A stretch of DNA of 26,078 nt. Source: DASUAO01 sp035763745. Lineage in GTDB: Bacteria > Actinomycetota > Acidimicrobiia > IMCC26256 > PALSA-555. Below are positions 7,353-14,710 of the stretch, piece by piece; position 1 is the stretch's first letter; each line of letters starts with the position of its first letter. The stretch is taken from assembly GCA_035763745.1 (NCBI GenBank), contig DASUAO010000024.1, positions 1 to 26,078 of the forward strand. The letters are read 5' to 3'. The notes beneath the pieces are model-generated. The model was given only the letters and a program-made list of their open reading frames with translations. It was not told the origin of the DNA and did no database searches. A program made the position numbers and the translations under genes.

Positions 7353-8350
7353 CCGACGTCGCCGGGGTGATCCTGTGGACAGGTGTCGTCTGCTACGCGG
7401 TGTTCGCCGGGGCCGACTTCGGCGCGGGGTTCTGGGACCTGACGGCGGGCGGGGCCGAGCGGGGGCGTCGGCCGCGCGCGCTGATCGACGCCGCGGTGGG
7501 CCCGGTGTGGGAGGCGAACCACGTCTGGCTGATCTTCTGCCTGGTGGTGCTGTGGACCGCGTTCCCGGACACGTTCGGGCCGATCATGACCACGCTCGGG
7601 CTGCCGCTCGCGATCGCGGCGTTCGGCATCGTGGTGCGGGGAGCGAGCTTCGCGTTCCTGCGAGTGTCCACACGCCTGTCGCGCCGCCGGGTGTTCGGCG
7701 TCGCCTTCGCGACCTCGTCGGTCATCACGCCGTTCTTCCTCGGGACCGTCGCCGGTGGCATCGCGTCGGGGAGGGTGCCCGTTGCCGGCAACGGCGACGC
7801 CATCGACAGCTGGGTGAACCCGACCTCGATCCTCGGCGGCGTGTTCGCCGTCGTCGTGTGCGCATACCTCGCAGCCGTGTTCCTCGTGTTCGAGGCCGAC
7901 CGACGTCGTGACGAGGAGCTCGTCCGCGTGTTCCGGGTCCGCGCGATCGGCGCGGCCGTCGCGGCGGGCGCCGTGTCGATCGCGGGGCTGGACGTGTTGG
8001 CCGACGACGCCCCACGCCTCCACGACCGGCTCCTGGGTCCGGCGCTGCCGGTCGTGATCGTGTCCGTGCTCCTGGGGCTGCTGGCCCTCGGGCTGGTCGT
8101 ACGGGCCGCGTCATCGCTCGCGCGTGTGGCCGCAGCGGCCGCGGTCGCGGCGGTGATCGCGAGCTGGGGGATCGCGCAGTACCCGTACACGCTCGGGACG
8201 CGGCTGTCGCTGGACGAGGCGGCCGCGCCGGGAACGACGCTCGCCTGGGTGCTGGGGACCTTCGTGGCGGCGGCGGTGCTGATCGGCCCGAGCCTGGTCT
8301 GGCTCTACGTCCTCGCCCAGCGCGGGGAGCTGTCGGAGCCCGAGGTCTGA
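7349..8350 (+). CDS. cydB: Cytochrome bd oxidase subunit II
   Basis: Second integral subunit of cytochrome bd, 333 residues, beginning at a GTG that overlaps the cydA stop by 4 bp. The N-terminus reads TGVVCYAVFAGADFGAGFWDL, the family's first helix with the conserved G-A-D-x-G-x-G. It is followed by GPVWEANHVWLIF and TAFPDTFGP, equivalent to the canonical VWxxNxVWL...AFP signature. Eight or so hydrophobic helices follow, and length is normal. CydB is pseudo-symmetric to CydA and stabilises the haem assembly. The gene is the last of the cyd operon; the next gene begins 57 bp on, with its own promoter and operator-like sequence. Confidence 0.95.
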   Translation: MTDVAGVILWTGVVCYAVFAGADFGAGFWDLTAGGAERGRRPRALIDAAVGPVWEANHVWLIFCLVVLWTAFPDTFGPIMTTLGLPLAIAAFGIVVRGASFAFLRVSTRLSRRRVFGVAFATSSVITPFFLGTVAGGIASGRVPVAGNGDAIDSWVNPTSILGGVFAVVVCAYLAAVFLVFEADRRRDEELVRVFRVRAIGAAVAAGAVSIAGLDVLADDAPRLHDRLLGPALPVVIVSVLLGLLALGLVVRAASSLARVAAAAAVAAVIASWGIAQYPYTLGTRLSLDEAAAPGTTLAWVLGTFVAAAVLIGPSLVWLYVLAQRGELSEPEV

Positions 8351-8363
8351 CCCGTCCCGGCCT

Positions 8364-8388
8364 AAATACGACTTGCTAGGTCGGGTTT
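8364..8388. promoter_or_regulatory. Imperfect 25-nt inverted repeat upstream of the DUF4395 gene
   Basis: The arms AAATACGACTTG and TAGGTCGGGTTT are complementary at 8 of 12 positions around a single central base. This A/T-rich island stands out in the GC-rich context and sits about 20-45 nt before the GTG start. The CGACTT...AGGTCG half-sites resemble operators of Rrf2-type regulators in general shape; that assignment is a guess. Confidence 0.4.
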
Positions 8389-8395
8389 CGACGCA

Positions 8396-8401
8396 TAGCG
8401 T
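8396..8401 (+). promoter_or_regulatory. Candidate -10 element of the DUF4395 gene
   Basis: TAGCGT lies 6 nt before the GTG start with no Shine-Dalgarno, fitting a leaderless transcript. The same hexamer recurs before the genes starting at 14567 (minus) and 24771. Confidence 0.4.
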
Positions 8402-8407
8402 CGTGCC

Positions 8408-8929
8408 GTGGCCACGATCACCGCTCCCGCCCGCCGCCCGCTCAGCGCGTTCCCCGAGACCGTCAACGAGGTCTCCGCACGCCTGGTCGCGGCCGGGGTG
8501 GTCGCCATGGCGGTCGGGATCCTCGCCTTCGACCAGTGGTGGATCCTCGTCCCGCTCGTCTACGGCTTCGTCGCCCGCGTGGCCGCCGGCCCTCGCTTCA
8601 GCCCGCTCGGGCTGCTGGTCACGAAGGTCGTGACCCCGAACCTCGCCGTCGAGCCCCGGATCGTCCCCGGTCCGCCCAAGCAGTTCGCCCAGGGGATCGG
8701 GGCGCTCTTCTCGGTGACGGTGGCGGTGCTCCACCTCGGCGGGGCCTCCGATGCGGCTGCCGTCGTGCTCGGCATGCTCGCGTTCGCGGCCACCTTGGAG
8801 TCGGCGTTCGGGTACTGCCTCGGGTGCAAGGTCTTTTCCCTGCTCATGCGGGTCGGCGTCATCCCCGAGTCGGTCTGCGAGGCCTGCAACGACCTGACGC
8901 TCAGGCGCCCGGAGCCGGCAACCCCCTAG
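8408..8929 (+). CDS. DUF4395 membrane protein with two CxxC motifs
   Basis: A 173-residue membrane protein starting at GTG 8408. It has four likely transmembrane segments: residues about 26-42, 44-60, 96-110 and 116-132. The signature FGYCLGCKVF puts Cys137/Cys140 at a membrane edge, and a second pair, Cys157/Cys160 (SVCEAC), lies in the C-terminal tail. DUF4395 proteins are of unknown function; in other genomes they often sit by thioredoxin-like, rhodanese or sulfur-transfer genes, so a redox or sulfur role is usually guessed. No such partner is adjacent here. The inverted repeat just upstream suggests dedicated regulation. The TAG stop forms part of the -10 hexamer of the next gene. Confidence 0.8.
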   Translation: MATITAPARRPLSAFPETVNEVSARLVAAGVVAMAVGILAFDQWWILVPLVYGFVARVAAGPRFSPLGLLVTKVVTPNLAVEPRIVPGPPKQFAQGIGALFSVTVAVLHLGGASDAAAVVLGMLAFAATLESAFGYCLGCKVFSLLMRVGVIPESVCEACNDLTLRRPEPATP

Positions 8930-8932
8930 ATT
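8927..8932 (+). promoter_or_regulatory. Candidate -10 element of the amidohydrolase operon
   Basis: TAGATT is placed 6 nt before the ATG at 8939 and overlaps the stop codon of the preceding gene. No ribosome-binding site is visible in the gap, so initiation is probably leaderless. Confidence 0.5.
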
Positions 8933-8938
8933 GGCCGC

Positions 8939-10147
8939 ATGGCCCTCACGACGGACGAACCCCAGCTCCCCTCCGACCTCTTCCTCCCCGAACCGGAGCC
9001 GCGCGACATCCGGTACACGGTGATCTCGGTCGACGACCACCTGGTCGAGCCGCCCCACATGTTCGAGGGCCGGCTCCCGGCCGCGCTCCAGGAGCGGGCC
9101 CCCAAGGTCGTCGTGACCGAGAAGGGCCACGAGGTCTGGGAGTTCGAAGGGGAACGGCACTTCCAGGTCGGCCAGAACGCCGTCGCCGGTCGACGCCCCG
9201 AGACGGTGAAGGTCGAGCCCTTCCGCTTCGACCAGATGCGGCCCGGTTGCTACGACCCGCACGCCCGCGTGCGCGACATGGACGTCGGTGGGATCTGGGC
9301 GTCGCTCAACTTCCCGTCGATGATCACCGGGTTCTGCGGTCGGGTGTACTCCCAGACGCCCGACCGTGCGCTCGGCCACGCGGTGACGTGCGCGTGGAAC
9401 GACTGGATGGCCGAGGAGTGGTGGGGGGCGCACCCGGACCGGTTCATCCCGCTCGGCATCACGAACCTCGCGGATCCCGAGCTGGGCGCGCAGGAGATCC
9501 GGCGCAACGCGGCGCGGGGCTTCACCACGGTCTCGTTGCCCGAGCGTCCGCACCGCATCGGCTTCCCGTCGATCTTCGACGACTACTGGGAGCCGATCAT
9601 CCGTGCGTGCGCCGAGACCGACACGGTGATCAGCCTGCACGTCGGGTCGTCGGGGATGGCCGACTTCCCCGCGGGATGCCCCCCGATCCAGCTCGGAGCG
9701 ACGTTGTTCGGTCAGCTCTCGCTCACCGCGTGCGCGGAGTGGGTCTGGTCCGCATGGGCCGTGCGGTTCCCGGAGCTCAAGATCGCGATGTCCGAAGGGG
9801 GCATCGGGTGGGTCGCGATGCTCATCGACCGCCTCGACAACATCGTCGACCGATCGGGGTATGCGCTCGACGGGTTCGGCGGTCTGCGCCCGGCCGACCT
9901 CCTGCGGCGGAACTTCTGGTTCTGCACGATCGACGACCCATCGACGATCGAGACCCGTCGGACGATCGGCGTCGAGAACATCATGGTGGAGGTCGACTAC
10001 CCGCACGGCGACGGGACCTGGCCCGACACCCAGTCGGTCATCGAGGAGGTCTGGGGCCACATCCCGGTCGACGAGCTCCGCATGATGACCCACGAGAACG
10101 CGGCCGCGCTGTACCGCCACCCGCTTCCCGAGATGCCCCTGCCGTGA
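8939..10147 (+). CDS. Amidohydrolase-2 family metal-dependent hydrolase
   Basis: A 402-residue TIM-barrel hydrolase of the Amidohydro_2 type (the ACMSD/gamma-resorcylate decarboxylase relatives). Visible metal-site elements are VDDHLVEPP at 31-39 (Asp32/33, His34), His234 in SLHVGSSG, the SEGGIGW strand at 285-291 and Asp353 in the terminal EVDYPHGDGTWP, which corresponds to the conserved final aspartate loop. Such proteins cleave C-C or C-N bonds of aromatic or amide substrates; members with this DYPHGD ending are mostly uncharacterised actinobacterial proteins. The stop overlaps the GTG of the PLP-enzyme gene as GTGA. The exact reaction cannot be assigned. Confidence 0.88.
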   Translation: MALTTDEPQLPSDLFLPEPEPRDIRYTVISVDDHLVEPPHMFEGRLPAALQERAPKVVVTEKGHEVWEFEGERHFQVGQNAVAGRRPETVKVEPFRFDQMRPGCYDPHARVRDMDVGGIWASLNFPSMITGFCGRVYSQTPDRALGHAVTCAWNDWMAEEWWGAHPDRFIPLGITNLADPELGAQEIRRNAARGFTTVSLPERPHRIGFPSIFDDYWEPIIRACAETDTVISLHVGSSGMADFPAGCPPIQLGATLFGQLSLTACAEWVWSAWAVRFPELKIAMSEGGIGWVAMLIDRLDNIVDRSGYALDGFGGLRPADLLRRNFWFCTIDDPSTIETRRTIGVENIMVEVDYPHGDGTWPDTQSVIEEVWGHIPVDELRMMTHENAAALYRHPLPEMPLP

Positions 10148-11364
10148 TCGACCCGGCCGGGAGGGACGCAGCGGCAGTCCTGGCCGACCTCGACGACCGT
10201 CAGGCGCGCGAGCCGGACGTCCACGGCTCGCGCCTCTTCGGGCTCGTGTACCCGACGGGCCGAGAGGATCTCGAACACCTGATGCTCGAGGTGCATCGCC
10301 GGTACGTCTTCGGGAACGCGCTCAACCCGTTCAAGTTCCCGGAGCTGGCGGCGCTCGAGTCCGACGTCGTCGACCATGTCGGGGCACTGCTGCACGTCCC
10401 TCCGGGTGGGGGCGGCGCGATGACCTCGGGCGGTACGGAGTCGATCCTCATGTCGATGCTCGTGAACCGCGAGCGCGCGAAGGCGCGCGGCATCCAGCAC
10501 CCGACGATCGTCGCGCCCATCTCGGCGCACCCGGCCTACGCCAAGGCCGCGCACTACTTCGGGCTCGAGGTGCTGCGCGTCCCCCTCGACGCCGACTACC
10601 GCGCCGATGTGCGCGCGGCGGCCGACCTCGTCGGACCCGACACCGCCGTCGTGATCGCCTCGGCGTTCAACTACCCGTACGGGATCATGGACCCCGTGGC
10701 CGAGCTCGCAGCGATCGCCACGGAACACGGCGCCGGCTGCCACGTGGACGCGTGCGTCGGTGCATTCGTCCTCCCGTTCCTCGAACGCCTGCGCCACGAC
10801 GTCCCCCTCTGGGACTTCCGCGTCGACGGGGTGACCGAGATCTCGGCCGACGTCCACAAGTACGGCTACGTCCCCAAGGGCGCGTCGGTCGTGCTGCACC
10901 GCGACGACGACTGGTTCGGCCACCAGGCGTTCGTCTACGACCAGTGGCCGTCCGGGCTCTACGGCTCGGCCGCGATGGCTGGCGCGCGGCCGGCCGCTCC
11001 GATCGCGACCGCGTGGGCCGTCCTCACGCATCTCGGGATCGACGGGTACACCGAGATCATGCGCGGTCTCATGGAGACCGTGGCGAAGGTGCGTGCCGCC
11101 GTCGACGCGATGCCGGACGTCGAGGTGGTCGGCGATCCGATAGGACCGGTCCTGGCGTTGCGTTCGGACACGATCGACCTGTACGCCGTCGGCGACGTGA
11201 TGGATGCCAAGGGCTGGAACCTCAACCGCAACGTCGACCCCCCGGGTCTGCACCTCATGCTGTCGCCGGTGCACGCCGAGGCCGTCGACGACCTGATCGC
11301 CGACCTCACCGACGCGGTGGCCCACCACGGCACCTCGGCCGGCAAGGAGATCCGGTACTCCTGA
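10144..11364 (+). CDS. Sphingosine-1-phosphate-lyase-like PLP enzyme
   Basis: A 406-residue fold-type I PLP enzyme of the group II decarboxylase/S1P lyase family. Visible features are the phosphate-binding TSGGTES at 94-100, the stacking His129 region (SAHPAYAKAA), VDACVG at 201-206 with Asp202 contacting the PLP nitrogen, and Lys239 in ADVHKYGYVPKG, the Schiff-base lysine context typical of S1P lyases (THKYGxxPKG). Eukaryotic homologues split sphingoid-base phosphates into an aldehyde and phosphoethanolamine; bacterial ones act on related amino-alcohol phosphates or amino acids. It starts at the GTG sharing GTGA with the amidohydrolase stop, so the two enzymes are probably produced together and may act in sequence. 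The substrate remains unknown. Confidence 0.88.
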   Translation: MIDPAGRDAAAVLADLDDRQAREPDVHGSRLFGLVYPTGREDLEHLMLEVHRRYVFGNALNPFKFPELAALESDVVDHVGALLHVPPGGGGAMTSGGTESILMSMLVNRERAKARGIQHPTIVAPISAHPAYAKAAHYFGLEVLRVPLDADYRADVRAAADLVGPDTAVVIASAFNYPYGIMDPVAELAAIATEHGAGCHVDACVGAFVLPFLERLRHDVPLWDFRVDGVTEISADVHKYGYVPKGASVVLHRDDDWFGHQAFVYDQWPSGLYGSAAMAGARPAAPIATAWAVLTHLGIDGYTEIMRGLMETVAKVRAAVDAMPDVEVVGDPIGPVLALRSDTIDLYAVGDVMDAKGWNLNRNVDPPGLHLMLSPVHAEAVDDLIADLTDAVAHHGTSAGKEIRYS

Positions 11365-11407
11365 GGGGACCGCGGCACCGGTTCGGGCCACCGGGCCGGC
11401 GCTCGCC

Positions 11408-11413
11408 TACCGT
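11408..11413 (+). promoter_or_regulatory. Candidate -10 element before the short gene at 11421
   Basis: TACCGT lies 7 nt before a GTG start codon, the same spacing as at other probable leaderless starts in this window. Confidence 0.3.
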
Positions 11414-11420
11414 CGAGTGC

Positions 11421-11618
11421 GTGGCCGCACGGACCGAGACATCCGTCGGGGAGACCGAACCGCCGGACCCCGACCCTCGGCGCCCGCGGGTCCGGTGGCG
11501 TCGGCTCCGCGTCGCGGGACGGTCGGCCGCGCCGCTGGCTCGAACCGGGTCGGGCCCGGCGTTGGCTGCGGCGAGTGCGCCGCCCGAAGGTCTCCGTCTG
11601 GGAGCGATGCGGGACTGA
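11421..11618 (+). CDS. Hypothetical short basic protein (doubtful)
   Basis: A GTG-started frame of 65 residues: an acidic/proline N-terminus (ETEPPDPDP), then a strongly basic RRPRVRWRRLRVAGR stretch and an Ala-rich tail. Third codon positions are mostly G or C (about 80%), which is compatible with coding. The basic stretch looks like the juxtamembrane part of a membrane protein, but no hydrophobic helix follows. Given the remnants around it, it could be another internally deleted gene. No family is recognised. The gene ends 4 nt before the metallopeptidase remnant begins. Confidence 0.3.
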   Translation: MAARTETSVGETEPPDPDPRRPRVRWRRLRVAGRSAAPLARTGSGPALAAASAPPEGLRLGAMRD

Positions 11619-11622
11619 CACG

Positions 11623-11923
11623 GTGCGTTGGAAGCCGGGTCGTCGCAGCACGAACATCGAGGACCGGCGCGGGCAGGGCCCGGCCAGCGGTGGCTTCCCG
11701 GTCGGCCCCGACATCGAGCTGCCGGGTGTCCCGAGTGCGCAGGGCGAGCCGCTCCCCGATGCCCCCGACCCGGACGCCGAGCTCGTGGACTACATGTCGT
11801 TCGTCCTCGACGACGTGCAGGCGACCTGGCGCGAGGAGTTCACGCGGGCGGACGCACGCTACGAGGACGCGGTGCTCGTGCTGTTCACCGGGGCGCGACA
11901 CCTTCGCCGTCGACGACGTCTGA
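11623..11923 (+). pseudogene. YpfJ-type neutral zinc metallopeptidase remnant
   Basis: From GTG 11623 the frame reads VRWKPGRRSTNIEDRRGQG, the hallmark N-terminus of YpfJ/KPN_02809-family predicted zinc metallopeptidases. It then passes to DPDAELVDYMSFVLDDVQATW and AVLVLFTG (residue 90), all recognisable. In full-length relatives of about 280-300 residues this is followed by the CG..SS..GPFYCP segment and the HEVGHH zinc site. Here the sequence switches at about 11888-11897, with a frame change, to DTFAVDDV and a TGA at 11921, which matches the extreme C-terminus ('CDTF...') of the family. Roughly 190 residues including the active site are gone. The glycine-rich transmembrane segment expected after GGFPVG also seems absent. 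It cannot be catalytically active. Confidence 0.7.
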
Positions 11924-11940
11924 GGAGCCACGCGGCCCAC

Positions 11941-11959
11941 CCGAGCCATCCCGGCTCGG
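11941..11959 (+). terminator. GC-rich hairpin after the metallopeptidase remnant
   Basis: CCGAGCC and GGCTCGG make a perfect 7-bp stem around ATCCC, 17 bp after the TGA of the peptidase remnant and just before the acyltransferase start. There is no T-tract. It may terminate upstream transcription or form part of the acyltransferase leader. Confidence 0.5.
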
Positions 11960-11974
11960 TCAGACTCGCGGCCG

Positions 11975-13897
11975 ATGGCTGGCGAGGGACGAATCCGCTA
12001 CGAGCCGGGACTGGACGGGCTCCGGGCGGTCGCGGTGCTCGCGGTGCTCGGGTACCACGGGGGCGTCGGATGGCTGCGGGGCGGCTACCTGGGCGTGGAC
12101 ATCTTCTTCGTCCTCTCCGGGTACCTGATCACCACGCTGCTGCTCGTGGAGTTCGGGCGCACGGGGACGATCGCGCTCGCGGCGTTCTGGGTCCGTCGGG
12201 CGCGGCGCCTGCTTCCTGCGCTCGGTCTGGTGTTCGTGGGGATCGCGCTCTACGCAGCGTTCGTGGTGGAGCCGGAGCAGCTGGGACGGGTCCGGGGGGA
12301 TGCGTTCGCCACCGTGGGCTACGTCGCGAACTGGCGGTTCGTGTTCTCGGGCCAGGGCTACTTCGACCAGTTCGGGGTTCCGTCACCGTTCCGGCACATG
12401 TGGTCGCTGGCGATCGAGGAGCAGTTCTACCTGGTGTGGCCGTTCCTGATCGCGTTGGTGCTGCGCTGGCGACCTCGGCTGGTGTCGCTGCAGCGAGGGT
12501 TCGTGGTTGCCGCGCTCGCGTCGGCAGTGCTGATGGCCGTGCTCTTCCGCTCCGGTTCGGATCCGTCGCGCGTGTACTACGGGACCGACACCCGTGCGCA
12601 GGCGCTGCTCGTCGGCGCTGCGCTCGCGGCGTGGTTGCTCCGCGCTCGGACCAATCGAGCTCCGATCCGTCCCGCGAGGTGGGTCCGCGCGGGGCTGGCC
12701 GGGTTGGTCGTGATCGTGACGATGCTGGTGGCGGTGCGGGACTCCGCCTCCTGGATGTATCGCGGTGGCTACCTGGTGGCCGCGGTGGCCACCGCGGCGG
12801 TCATCGGCGCCGCGGTGCAGTCGCGCCGGAACCTCGTGCGCGGGATCCTGTCGCCGGGGCCACTGCGCGCGGTCGGGAGGATCTCCTACGGCCTGTACCT
12901 CTGGCACTGGCCGATCTACCTGACGGTCACGAACGACCGCACCGGCCTCAGCGGCACGCCGCTCCTGCTCGCTCGACTCGCGCTCACGTTCGCGGTGGCA
13001 ACCGCGTCGTACCACTTCCTCGAGATGCCGATCCGCCGAGGGACGCTCCTGCCGACGGGTCGACGGGCGGCGGTCGCGGTCCCCACGATGGGCCTCGTCC
13101 TCGTCCTCGTGTTCCTCCTCGTGCCCGCGGTGCGTGGGACGGCGCCCGCGAGCGTCGCAGTCCAGGCGACGACGCCCACGACCTCGCTGAACGCGGGGCC
13201 GCTGCCGTCTCCGGTGCTGCTCGTCGGCGACTCGGTCGCGAAGACGATGGGCGACGGGTTCGACCGCGGCGCGACCGCAGCCGGCATCCAGTTCTTCAAC
13301 CGGGCGCAGCTCGCGTGCGGACTCGCGCAGCGAGCGCGCCTGCTGCGGGGCGACCTCTGGGCCGACACCGAGGTGTCGTGCGACGACTGGCCGACCCAAT
13401 GGGAGGGCTACGTCGCCGAGACGGCTCCCGCGGTCTCGATCGTCCTGTTCGACGTGTTCGTGGTGTCGGACCTCGAGATCGAGGGCGAACCCCTGGCCTT
13501 CGGGAGCCCCGCCTCGGACCGCTACCTGCTCGACCAGCTCGGCCGGGGCATCGACATCCTGCGATCCGGGGGTGGGAACGTGGTCCTGCTCACGGCGCCC
13601 TACAACGAGCGCCACCAGCAGGTGGGCCAGCAGGTCGACTGGGCAGAGGACGATCCGGCCCGCATCGACCACTGGAACGCGCTGCTCGAACGCTCCGTCC
13701 GCCGACGGGGTGACGCGCACGTCACCGTCATCGACGTCAACGCCTTCCTGTCGCCCGGGGGGGCGTACACGAACGTCCTCGACGGCCAGACACTTCGCTA
13801 CGACGGCGTGCACTTCGAGCCCGAAGCAGGCCAGCGGATCTTCGAGTGGCTCGCTCCCCGGCTCCCGTCGACGACCGGCGCGACCGCGGTGGACTGA
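11975..13897 (+). CDS. OafA-type acyltransferase 3 fused to SGNH domain
   Basis: A 640-residue membrane O-acyltransferase. The N-terminal half (about 1-395) is an Acyl_transf_3 domain with about ten to eleven transmembrane helices. It carries RYEPGLDGLRAVAVLAVLGYH with the conserved His28, GGYLGVDIFFVLSGYLI, FWVRRARRLLPAL, and WSLAIEEQFYLVWP. After a short periplasmic linker, the C-terminal SGNH hydrolase-like domain has the block I sequence LLVGDSVA (about 418) and ends with YDGVHFEPE (about 608), the block V Asp/His pair. Such fusions move acyl groups (often acetyl) across the membrane onto cell-surface polysaccharides, peptidoglycan or secreted glycans. The start ATG 11975 directly precedes RYEPGLDG as in relatives; no strong ribosome-binding site is seen. 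The target glycan is unknown. Confidence 0.92.
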   Translation: MAGEGRIRYEPGLDGLRAVAVLAVLGYHGGVGWLRGGYLGVDIFFVLSGYLITTLLLVEFGRTGTIALAAFWVRRARRLLPALGLVFVGIALYAAFVVEPEQLGRVRGDAFATVGYVANWRFVFSGQGYFDQFGVPSPFRHMWSLAIEEQFYLVWPFLIALVLRWRPRLVSLQRGFVVAALASAVLMAVLFRSGSDPSRVYYGTDTRAQALLVGAALAAWLLRARTNRAPIRPARWVRAGLAGLVVIVTMLVAVRDSASWMYRGGYLVAAVATAAVIGAAVQSRRNLVRGILSPGPLRAVGRISYGLYLWHWPIYLTVTNDRTGLSGTPLLLARLALTFAVATASYHFLEMPIRRGTLLPTGRRAAVAVPTMGLVLVLVFLLVPAVRGTAPASVAVQATTPTTSLNAGPLPSPVLLVGDSVAKTMGDGFDRGATAAGIQFFNRAQLACGLAQRARLLRGDLWADTEVSCDDWPTQWEGYVAETAPAVSIVLFDVFVVSDLEIEGEPLAFGSPASDRYLLDQLGRGIDILRSGGGNVVLLTAPYNERHQQVGQQVDWAEDDPARIDHWNALLERSVRRRGDAHVTVIDVNAFLSPGGAYTNVLDGQTLRYDGVHFEPEAGQRIFEWLAPRLPSTTGATAVD

Positions 13898-13907
13898 CGA
13901 GAACGGT

Positions 13908-13950
13908 GACGGTCCGGCGTGGACGGTCCGACGTCGACGGTCAGGCCGTC
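13908..13950. repeat. Three imperfect 14-nt tandem repeats
   Basis: Units beginning GACGGTC occur at 13908, 13922 and 13936: the first two differ at 2 of 14 bases, the third is more diverged and enters the stop end of the minus-strand gene. They fill most of the short convergent gap after the acyltransferase. They may be only a slippage trace. Confidence 0.4.
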
Positions 13951-14567
13951 AGCGACTCGCAGGCCGGGGTCGCCGCGAACGCCTCGAGCAGCGCCTCGGC
14001 GTCGGCGTCGCGGGTCGCCGAGAACGCGGCCTGGATGCCCTCCAGCCCGGACTCGAGCGCGTCCTGGACGCCGCGCACCGTCGTGGAGAAGGCGACGGGA
14101 TCGGTGGTCTCCGTCGCGGAGAGCGCCTTCTTGGCCTGCTTGACGGAGCTCTCCACCTGACGGAAACCCTCCTTCACGGTGGCCGCGATCTGCTTGCCGT
14201 TCGGCACCGAGGGGGCGCCCGCCTTCGCGAGCTTCTTGCGGGCCGCGGCCGTGCTCTTGGCGGTCGTCGCGAGCAGCTTGCCGAGGGTCTTCTTCACCGC
14301 GGCGGCCGACTCCGGAACCGTCGCGGCGGCCAGGTCCGCAGCCTTGGTGGTCTGACGGACCCAGGCGCCGGTGGCACCACAGACCGACTTCGCCCACTTC
14401 GGCGGCGCGGTCGCGGCGCCCGCCGATGCGACGGGGACCGCGATCGACCCCGTGACCAGGAGGGTCGTCACCGCCACCCAGCGCGACACGCGACGCCGCG
14501 AGCGGGCACGAGCGACCGCTTCGGGAGGTGCCGTCGAGCGCTGGCGAGGATCGCTGGTTGTCTCCAC
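13941..14567 (-). CDS. Hypothetical exported Ala/Lys-rich helical protein
   Basis: A 208-residue protein starting at GTG 14567. A basic N-terminus (ARSRRRVSRW) leads into a hydrophobic stretch (about 31-50) ending in ASAGA, a likely Sec signal peptide with cleavage near 50. The mature part is almost wholly helical and rich in Ala, Lys and Thr, with repeated K-K/A-A patterns and only two Cys: one near its start (SVCGATGAW) and one near its end (TPACESL), which could form a disulfide closing a helical bundle. No family is recognised. A TAGCGT hexamer 8 nt upstream of the start suggests a leaderless transcript. It converges on the acyltransferase and is divergent from the next secreted protein. 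Confidence 0.75.
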   Translation of the reverse strand: METTSDPRQRSTAPPEAVARARSRRRVSRWVAVTTLLVTGSIAVPVASAGAATAPPKWAKSVCGATGAWVRQTTKAADLAAATVPESAAAVKKTLGKLLATTAKSTAAARKKLAKAGAPSVPNGKQIAATVKEGFRQVESSVKQAKKALSATETTDPVAFSTTVRGVQDALESGLEGIQAAFSATRDADAEALLEAFAATPACESLTA

Positions 14568-14575
14568 GGCGACGC

Positions 14576-14581
14576 ACGCTA
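14576..14581 (-). promoter_or_regulatory. Candidate -10 element of the exported helical protein
   Basis: On the minus strand TAGCGT precedes the GTG start by 8 nt. No Shine-Dalgarno lies between. Confidence 0.4.
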
Positions 14582-14710
14582 CCCGGCCGGCGCCCGCGGT
14601 CCCGAGTCAGGGGACTCGCGCCGGGGTGCGAGGCGCGGGCCGTGCTGCTCCGGCTTGACTCCGACCCGTCCCGAGACCCCAGACTTGGTCCCCCGGTCTG
14701 AGGAGCCCCC

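Noticed and set aside
8536..10143. Long upstream extension of the S1P-lyase-like frame
   Set aside because: It overlaps the DUF4395 and amidohydrolase genes out of frame; the GTG at 10144 gives the family-length protein.
11365..11420. CCGG-rich segment after the S1P-lyase-like gene as a terminator
   Set aside because: Several overlapping short pairings but no single stem of 6 bp or more with a sensible loop.
11575..13713. A 712-codon open frame continuing the metallopeptidase N-terminus
   Set aside because: Only the first 100 or so residues are family-like; the rest is an out-of-frame reading of the acyltransferase gene.
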